From positions 1 to 12,119 of the forward strand of contig JAJFJX010000375.1 of NCBI GenBank assembly GCA_021773655.1: a DNA stretch of 12,119 nt, in the 5' to 3' direction. Source of the DNA: Panacagrimonas sp. (lineage in GTDB: Bacteria; Pseudomonadota; Gammaproteobacteria; Nevskiales; Nevskiaceae). A model generated the notes under the pieces. That model saw only the letters and a program-made list of their open reading frames with translations. It was not told the DNA's origin and searched no databases. Each line of letters begins with the position of its first letter. Within the stretch, counting starts at the first letter, position 1. A program made the position numbers and the translations under genes. Positions 7,337-12,119 of the stretch are shown here, one piece after another.

Positions 7337-7388
7337 GGCACGGTCTGTGGCATGCGCGGCGCCATTTTCCAATCCTGCCCGACCCGCC

Positions 7389-10187
<2,799 letters not shown>

Positions 10188-10274
10188 GTTGACCTTGCGA
10201 TGACGTCGTCCGGCCATGAAGGGCACGGATCGCGCAGTGGGTGGGGGCCGACATGGCCTCCCGGATGACCGCCT

Positions 10275-10280
10275 ATTATG
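10275..10280 (-). promoter_or_regulatory. Possible -10 box for secA
   Basis: The minus strand reads CATAAT (5 of 6 to TATAAT), an AT-rich word that stands out in the GC-rich 158-bp gap between the M23 gene and secA. The expected -35 position is GC-rich and unlike consensus, so this is weak. It would give a secA leader of about 80 nt. Confidence 0.25.
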
Positions 10281-10328
10281 CCGATGGCGGCTGCCGCGCG
10301 GGGCACGGGACCCTGAACCCGGCCCGGT

Positions 10329-10345
10329 GGCGCAGAACCGGCGCC
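10329..10345 (-). terminator. Weak hairpin directly after the M23 peptidase stop codon
   Basis: GGCGC and GCGCC pair perfectly around a 7-nt loop, starting at the base after the TAG stop. No T-run follows, so it is at best a weak or Rho-aided terminator, or an mRNA-end protector. Confidence 0.25.
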
Positions 10346-11275
10346 CTACTGGGCGGCGCGAATGTACTGCGAAGGGTTGACCAGATAGCCGTTGAGCAAC
10401 ACCTCGAAATGAACGTGCGGGCCGGTGGCGCGTCCACTGCTGCCTACGGTGGCGATCTTCTGGCCCTTGTCCACCTTCTGCCCGGCCTTGACCAGCAGGT
10501 GCTGATTATGGCCGTAGCGTGTGACATACCCATTGCCGTGATTGATCTCGACCATGCGTCCGTATCCCAGCTTGCCGGACGCCTCGGTGACGATGCCGCC
10601 GGCCACGGCCAGCACCCCGGCACCGGCCGGCGCTGCGAAGTCGACGCCGGTGTGCAGCGCGCGACGGCCATTGAAGGGATCGGCGCGCCAGCCATAGACC
10701 GAGGACACGTAGCCGTCCGCCACCGGCCAGCCCGAGGGTTTGAGTTCACGCTGCATGTGCCCGGCCATGAGGATGTCCTCCAGGACGCGCATCTGGCGTT
10801 CGCGCGCCTGCAGCTTGCGCTCGAACGCTTCGAGTGCGCCCAGCACCGGGTCGCCGTCGAAATGATCGAATGCGTCGGGGGACTCCGGACCGCCCAGCGC
10901 CGGCGGGTGATCGAAACTGAACTCATCGGCATCCAGCCCGGCGATTTCGGTCATGCGGTGGCCGGCGGCATCGAGTCGCATCACATGGGCCTGCATCTGC
11001 GCCACCTTCTGCGACAGCGCGCGGGTGTTCTGCTCGGCGTCGGCCTTGGCCTGCTGGAGCTCTTCTCGAAGTTCAGCGGCCTGTCGCGACCACATGGCCT
11101 CAAGGTCCGGCATTGCCTGCCCGCCGGACATCAGGCCGCGGGCGGCCCAGCCCAGCGCCAGCGCCGCGGCCAGGATGGCGATGCCGCCGAGCGCGAACGG
11201 CGCCCAGCCGGGAAAGCGGTCGAGACTCAGGCGCCGGGTGCGTTGGCAGTCACGGCTGACTAGGATGATGTCCAT
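10346..11275 (-). CDS. M23 (LytM-type) family metallopeptidase, membrane-anchored
   Basis: A 309-residue protein: short cytoplasmic N-terminus, one transmembrane helix (about 25-46, PFALGGIAILAAALALGWAA), a coiled-coil-like region rich in Gln/Ala/Glu (about 57-110), a linker, and a C-terminal M23 domain (about 190-305). The zinc and catalytic residues are present: His208 and Asp212 (LHTGVDF), His256 (RYGHNQH), and His287/His289 (GPHVHF). It is therefore likely an active DD-endopeptidase cutting peptidoglycan cross-links in the periplasm, unlike the inactive EnvC/NlpD LytM factors. The ATG at 11275 (MDIILVSRD) directly precedes the membrane segment and has AGG 5 nt upstream; the open frame upstream is low-complexity and overlaps the divergent gene. 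Its position before secA and near lpxC matches xanthomonad genomes as I know them. Confidence 0.92.
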   Translation of the reverse strand: MDIILVSRDCQRTRRLSLDRFPGWAPFALGGIAILAAALALGWAARGLMSGGQAMPDLEAMWSRQAAELREELQQAKADAEQNTRALSQKVAQMQAHVMRLDAAGHRMTEIAGLDADEFSFDHPPALGGPESPDAFDHFDGDPVLGALEAFERKLQARERQMRVLEDILMAGHMQRELKPSGWPVADGYVSSVYGWRADPFNGRRALHTGVDFAAPAGAGVLAVAGGIVTEASGKLGYGRMVEINHGNGYVTRYGHNQHLLVKAGQKVDKGQKIATVGSSGRATGPHVHFEVLLNGYLVNPSQYIRAAQ

Positions 11276-11326
11276 CGCGACCTGTTCCTGTGCTGTTTCA
11301 AACCCGATCCACCGCCGTTGCTCGCC

Positions 11327-11344
11327 TGAACTTGAACTTGAATG
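11327..11344 (+). repeat. Hexamer tandem repeat in the divergent M23/DUF721 spacer
   Basis: TGAACT occurs twice in a row followed by TGAATG, in the 80-bp gap between the two divergent start codons. It is the only AT-rich word there and may mark a regulatory site or slippage; no clear promoter was found. Confidence 0.4.
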
Positions 11345-11355
11345 AGACCCGCCGG

Positions 11356-11676
11356 ATGAACCCTGAGTTGATGCCCCTGCATCGTCGTGTCGCCCGCGAC
11401 CCCGGTGAACTTCAACCCCTGCTGCAGCGCGTCGACGAGATCGAGGCACTGCAGAACATCTGCCGACGCTGGTCCAGCGAGCCCTGGATGGGCGCCCTGA
11501 GGGTGGTCAACGTGCGTGGCCAGACGCTGGTGGTACATGCCGAAAGTGCTGCGGCGCTGACCGCCCTGCGGTACCGCCGTGAAGCCCTGCTGGCGTACCT
11601 GAGGGAGCATGGCCGATGGCCCCTGACACGACTCGAAACCCGGGTCAGGCCGGCGCTGCCCGGCCGCGGAGTCTAA
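11356..11676 (+). CDS. DUF721 (DciA-like) domain protein
   Basis: A 106-residue protein matching the DUF721 pattern: ALQNICRRWSSEPW (31-44), a beta segment LRVVNVRGQTLVVHAES (48-64), then a helix with ALTALRYRREALLAYLRE (67-84) and a final LTRLETRVRP (90-99). DciA of this family loads the replicative helicase DnaB in bacteria that lack DnaC/DnaI; whether this short protein does so is an inference from weak similarity. It is the only confident plus-strand gene here, divergent from the M23 gene and convergent with lpxC. The ATG at 11356 is preferred; its Shine-Dalgarno is weak, and a GTG at 11290 would add 22 residues of low-complexity sequence overlapping the M23 upstream region. Confidence 0.75.
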   Translation: MNPELMPLHRRVARDPGELQPLLQRVDEIEALQNICRRWSSEPWMGALRVVNVRGQTLVVHAESAAALTALRYRREALLAYLREHGRWPLTRLETRVRPALPGRGV

Positions 11677-11708
11677 TCGCGGGGCCGAAACCGGTGCAAG
11701 GCGCGGTC

Positions 11709-11734
11709 GTGATCGCGTCCGCAACCGCGATCAC
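11709..11734. terminator. Strong hairpin between convergent DUF721 gene and lpxC
   Basis: GTGATCGCG and CGCGATCAC are perfect 9-bp arms around an 8-nt loop, and GCG/CGC just outside could lengthen the stem across a small bulge. It lies between two convergent stop codons, the classic place for a shared bidirectional terminator, but neither strand has a T-run, so Rho or pausing would have to help. Confidence 0.45.
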
Positions 11735-11759
11735 CGCAGAGCACGGGGCGCAACGAGGC

Positions 11760-12119
11760 TCAGGCGCCGGCCAGCGCGCCGCGCACATAGGTGATCGGCG
11801 CAGGACGGTGCTCGTCTTCGAAGGTGATCCGCTCCCAGGCGGAACGATCCTCCAGCAGCGCGCGCAGCAGCTTGTTGTTGAGCGCATGGCCGGACTTGTG
11901 CGCGGTGTAGGCGCCGATGATGCTGTGGCCGATCAGGTACAGGTCGCCGATGGCGTCCAGGATCTTGTGACGCACCAGCTCGTCTTCGTAGCGAAGGCCA
12001 TCGGCATTGACGATGCGGAACTCGTCCAGCGCCACCACGTTGTCGAGACTAGCGCCCAGACCCAGGTTGTTGGCGCGCAACTGGTCGAGTTCGCGCATGA
12101 AGCCGAAGGTGCGCGCGCG
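11760..12119 (-). CDS. lpxC: UDP-3-O-acyl-N-acetylglucosamine deacetylase, C-terminal part
   Basis: The last 119 residues of LpxC, the zinc enzyme for the first committed step of lipid A synthesis; the N-terminal part lies beyond the right edge. The visible frame starts RARTFGFMREL and continues with GLRYEDELVRHKILDAIGDLYL, which holds the metal ligands equivalent to E. coli His238 and Asp242, and then HKSGHALNN with the catalytic histidine (E. coli His265). The tail is ordinary in length, ending VRGALAGA. The frame is open to the edge, so there is no sign of truncation. In related genomes lpxC follows ftsZ, which would lie outside this window. Confidence 0.96.
   Translation of the reverse strand, partial: RARTFGFMRELDQLRANNLGLGASLDNVVALDEFRIVNADGLRYEDELVRHKILDAIGDLYLIGHSIIGAYTAHKSGHALNNKLLRALLEDRSAWERITFEDEHRPAPITYVRGALAGA

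Overview
The window is high-GC bacterial DNA (by eye roughly two thirds G+C). It looks like a gammaproteobacterium related to the Xanthomonadales/Lysobacterales: the run lpxC, DUF721 gene, M23 peptidase, secA is typical of that group as I know it, and the LpxC, PurF and SecA sequences are proteobacterial. Almost every gene lies on the minus strand, so I describe the layout from right to left, in the direction of transcription.

Right part (12119 to 7389). The 3' end of lpxC (lipid A synthesis) enters from the right edge. It converges on a short plus-strand DUF721/DciA-like gene, with a strong inverted repeat between the two stops. Divergent from that gene is a membrane-anchored M23 (LytM) peptidase, followed after a 158-bp gap by secA, the Sec preprotein translocase ATPase.

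Middle part (7388 to 3822). A small unrecognised gene is tightly coupled to thrC (threonine synthase), then come cvpA and purF, the last two nearly overlapping. No clear terminator separates secA from purF, so much of this could be cotranscribed.

Left part (3821 to 1). After a gene-poor stretch of about 500 bp, a sigma70-like promoter drives a leader RNA of about 110 nt with four alternating complementary segments and an intrinsic terminator just before metZ. This looks like a transcription-attenuation or riboswitch control of methionine synthesis and is the most interesting part of the window. metZ overlaps by 4 nt a DUF455 ferritin-like gene. Next is a LuxR-type response regulator whose receiver domain has lost all the usual phosphorylation residues. 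The left edge holds the N-terminus of a sigma-54 (RpoN) gene with an in-frame TAA at codon 42 and a damaged conserved motif, so it is probably a pseudogene or a decayed extra copy.

metZ and thrC together cover both branches from activated homoserine (to methionine and to threonine), and purF starts purine synthesis from PRPP; the remaining genes are envelope and secretion housekeeping. I see no mobile element, CRISPR array, rRNA or tRNA.
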